A program made the translations under genes and the position numbers. Of a stretch of DNA of 5,146 nucleotides, positions 3,773 through 5,146 are shown one piece after another. Under the pieces are notes generated by a model, which ran no database searches, was not told the DNA's origin, and worked only from the letters and a program-made list of their open reading frames with translations. The stretch comes from Deltaproteobacteria bacterium (GTDB lineage Bacteria > Desulfobacterota > Desulfobulbia > Desulfobulbales > BM004). The DNA lies in NCBI GenBank assembly GCA_019312695.1, contig JAFDCT010000071.1:1-5146 (forward strand), given 5' to 3'. Each line of letters begins with the position of its first letter. The first letter of the stretch is position 1.

Positions 3773-5146
3773 ATGAATATTGATATTGATCATTTTTTAA
3801 ATATCATCACTGGAGAAATTCAAAACTATCAGGTGCCTGTAGTTGACCTGATCGCGGTGCAGACGAAAGATCCTTTTCGGATACTGCTGGCCACCATTCT
3901 TTCAGCCCGAACTAAGGATGAAACAACAGCTAAAGCTGCAGCCCGCCTGTTCAAAAGGATCTCTGGCCCGGACAGCCTGAAAGAGCTTAAAGAGGCAACT
4001 ATAGCCAAACTTATCTATCCGGTTGGTTTTTATAAAAATAAGGCAAGGTATCTTAAGCAACTGCCATCTGCCCTCAAACAATTTGACGGCAGAATTCCAG
4101 ACACTGTTGAAGAGCTCATCAAACTGCCCGGTGTTGGCAGAAAAACTGCTAATCTTGTGGTGGCTGTAGCTTTTCAAAAACCGGCCATCTGCGTTGACAC
4201 GCATGTTCACAGGATCATGAACATCTGGGGTTATGTGAAGACCAAAACCCCTTTTGAGACTGAGATGGCCCTGCGATATAAGCTGCCTGAAAAATACTGG
4301 CTCCGTATCAATTCCATCCTGGTTGCCTTTGGCCAGGCTGTCTGCAGGCCGGTGCGACCCCATTGTGACCGCTGCACTGTTGCACAATATTGTCCCCAGA
4401 TAGGTGTAATTCCCAGAAAATTGCCCTCGTCAAAAAGAAAGAAAATGAAAAAAAATGACTGCAAAAAATTTATATCATGGAATGTAAACGGCTTACGTGC
4501 TGTTGAAAAAAAAGGGTTTGTGGATATTATTTATGAGCTGGATGCTGAAATTGTCTGCCTGCAGGAAATAAAGGCAATGCCTGATCAGCTCCCGGAAACA
4601 CTGAAAAGTATTTCCGGCTACCATTCCTTCTGGTTTCCGGCTATCCGTAAAGGATATGCCGGCGTCAGCACCTATACAAAAATTGAACCGCTGAATGTAC
4701 TCTATGGTATGGATATTCCTGAACATGACCATGAAGGCAGGGTACTCACTCTGGAGTTTGACGATTATTTCCTGGTCAATGCCTACTTTCCCAATGCCCA
4801 ACCCGGACTTGTAAGGCTGGATTACAAGCTGGCCTTTAACCGCGCTATCCATAATTTTGTTGACAGGTTGGCTGACAAGAAAAGTGTTGTCATATGTGGC
4901 GACTTCAATGTGGCCCACAAGCCGATCGACCTGGCAAACCCCAAGCAGAATGAAAAAAATCCCGGTTATTCCGTTCCGGAAAGGGAATGGATGGATACCT
5001 TTACCGATGCCGGCTATATTGACACCTTCCGGAAATTCAATCAGCAGCCTGAACAGTATACCTGGTGGAGTTATCGCTTTAATGCCAGGGCCAAGAATAT
5101 CGGCTGGAGAATTGACTATTTCTGTGTTGACCCCGCCAGCGAGGGG
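3773..5146 (+). CDS. nth-exoA: Fused endonuclease III (Nth) and ExoA-type AP endonuclease, 3' end cut by the window
   Basis: One frame runs 458 codons from ATG 3773 to the window end with no stop. Residues 1 to about 212 are an Nth DNA glycosylase/AP lyase. They show the helix-hairpin-helix LPGVGRKTAN with catalytic K124, the VDTH motif with D142 (the 18-residue spacing of E. coli K120/D138), and a 4Fe-4S loop with C191, C198, C201 and C207 in C-x6-C-x2-C-x5-C order. Residues about 213-232 form a basic linker with many lysines. From F233 the sequence is an ExoA/APE1-type AP endonuclease: SWNVNG (N237), LQEIK (E265), NAYFPN (Y338, N341), GDFNVAH (D377, N379), WWSYR and IGWRIDYF (D448). The last catalytic SDH motif and roughly 35 residues should lie beyond the window. 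The frame opens after TGA 3755-3757, and ATG 3773 is its first start, although it lacks a good Shine-Dalgarno. An internal ATG (M225) could start a separate ExoA. Expected role: removal of oxidised pyrimidines plus abasic-site cutting or 3'-end cleaning in one protein. Confidence 0.9.
   Translation, partial: MNIDIDHFLNIITGEIQNYQVPVVDLIAVQTKDPFRILLATILSARTKDETTAKAAARLFKRISGPDSLKELKEATIAKLIYPVGFYKNKARYLKQLPSALKQFDGRIPDTVEELIKLPGVGRKTANLVVAVAFQKPAICVDTHVHRIMNIWGYVKTKTPFETEMALRYKLPEKYWLRINSILVAFGQAVCRPVRPHCDRCTVAQYCPQIGVIPRKLPSSKRKKMKKNDCKKFISWNVNGLRAVEKKGFVDIIYELDAEIVCLQEIKAMPDQLPETLKSISGYHSFWFPAIRKGYAGVSTYTKIEPLNVLYGMDIPEHDHEGRVLTLEFDDYFLVNAYFPNAQPGLVRLDYKLAFNRAIHNFVDRLADKKSVVICGDFNVAHKPIDLANPKQNEKNPGYSVPEREWMDTFTDAGYIDTFRKFNQQPEQYTWWSYRFNARAKNIGWRIDYFCVDPASEG
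4448..4455 (+). other. A8 homopolymer at the Nth/ExoA junction, possible slippage site
   Basis: Eight consecutive A residues follow the internal ATG codon (4445-4447). If the frame shifts by -1 here, a TGA at 4456-4458 comes immediately into frame and ends the protein after the complete Nth domain. A +1 shift ends at TAA 4485-4487. The as-read frame is the only nearby one that joins M225 to the ExoA domain. Slippage is an inference, not shown. Confidence 0.3.

Noticed and set aside
3902..4918. Long minus-strand ORFs (up to 161 codons) opposite the repair gene
   Set aside because: They lie antisense to a frame with complete Nth and ExoA motifs; their translations show no domain features.
1..5146. 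Search for CRISPR repeats, tRNA genes, insertion-sequence ends or transposase fragments
   Set aside because: No regularly spaced repeats, cloverleaf arms, terminal inverted repeats or transposase motifs were seen by eye.

Overview
The window is bacterial chromosomal DNA carrying housekeeping genes for potassium uptake and DNA base-excision repair. Coding DNA is of moderate G+C and the two large intergenic gaps are clearly AT-richer. Gene content (a TrkA with two RCK units, a TrkH of proteobacterial length, an ExoA-type AP endonuclease, an Nth with an archaeal-like DNA-contact motif) would fit a Gram-negative anaerobe such as a member of Desulfobacterota. That placement is a guess from style of sequence, not a demonstrated assignment.

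Layout. (1) Positions 1-77, minus strand: the first 25 codons of a protein with a signal-peptide-like N-terminus, with a very good Shine-Dalgarno and its own sigma70-type promoter (156-184). (2) 78-468: divergent control region. The rightward trkA promoter (384-413) contains a perfect 14-bp palindrome between -35 and -10, and two further inverted repeats lie upstream. (3) 469-1878, plus strand: trkA. (4) 1879-1935: short convergent gap. (5) 1936-3390, minus strand: trkH, tail-to-tail with trkA. (6) 3391-3772: AT-rich divergent control region for trkH and the next gene, with several small inverted repeats. (7) 3773 to the window end, plus strand: one uninterrupted reading frame that begins as an endonuclease III (Nth) and continues, through a short lysine-rich linker, into an ExoA/APE1-type AP endonuclease.

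How the genes work together. TrkH is the K+ channel subunit in the membrane and TrkA is the cytosolic nucleotide-binding ring that gates it, so the two form one uptake system although they are transcribed towards each other. The last gene is the most interesting item. Nth removes oxidised pyrimidines and nicks the abasic site, leaving a blocked 3' end. An ExoA-type enzyme removes such blocks or cuts the abasic site itself. One polypeptide would therefore carry consecutive base-excision-repair steps. The key residues of the Nth half and most of those of the ExoA half are visible; the ExoA C-terminus lies beyond the window. The junction holds a run of eight A residues and an in-frame ATG, so separate shorter products are also conceivable.
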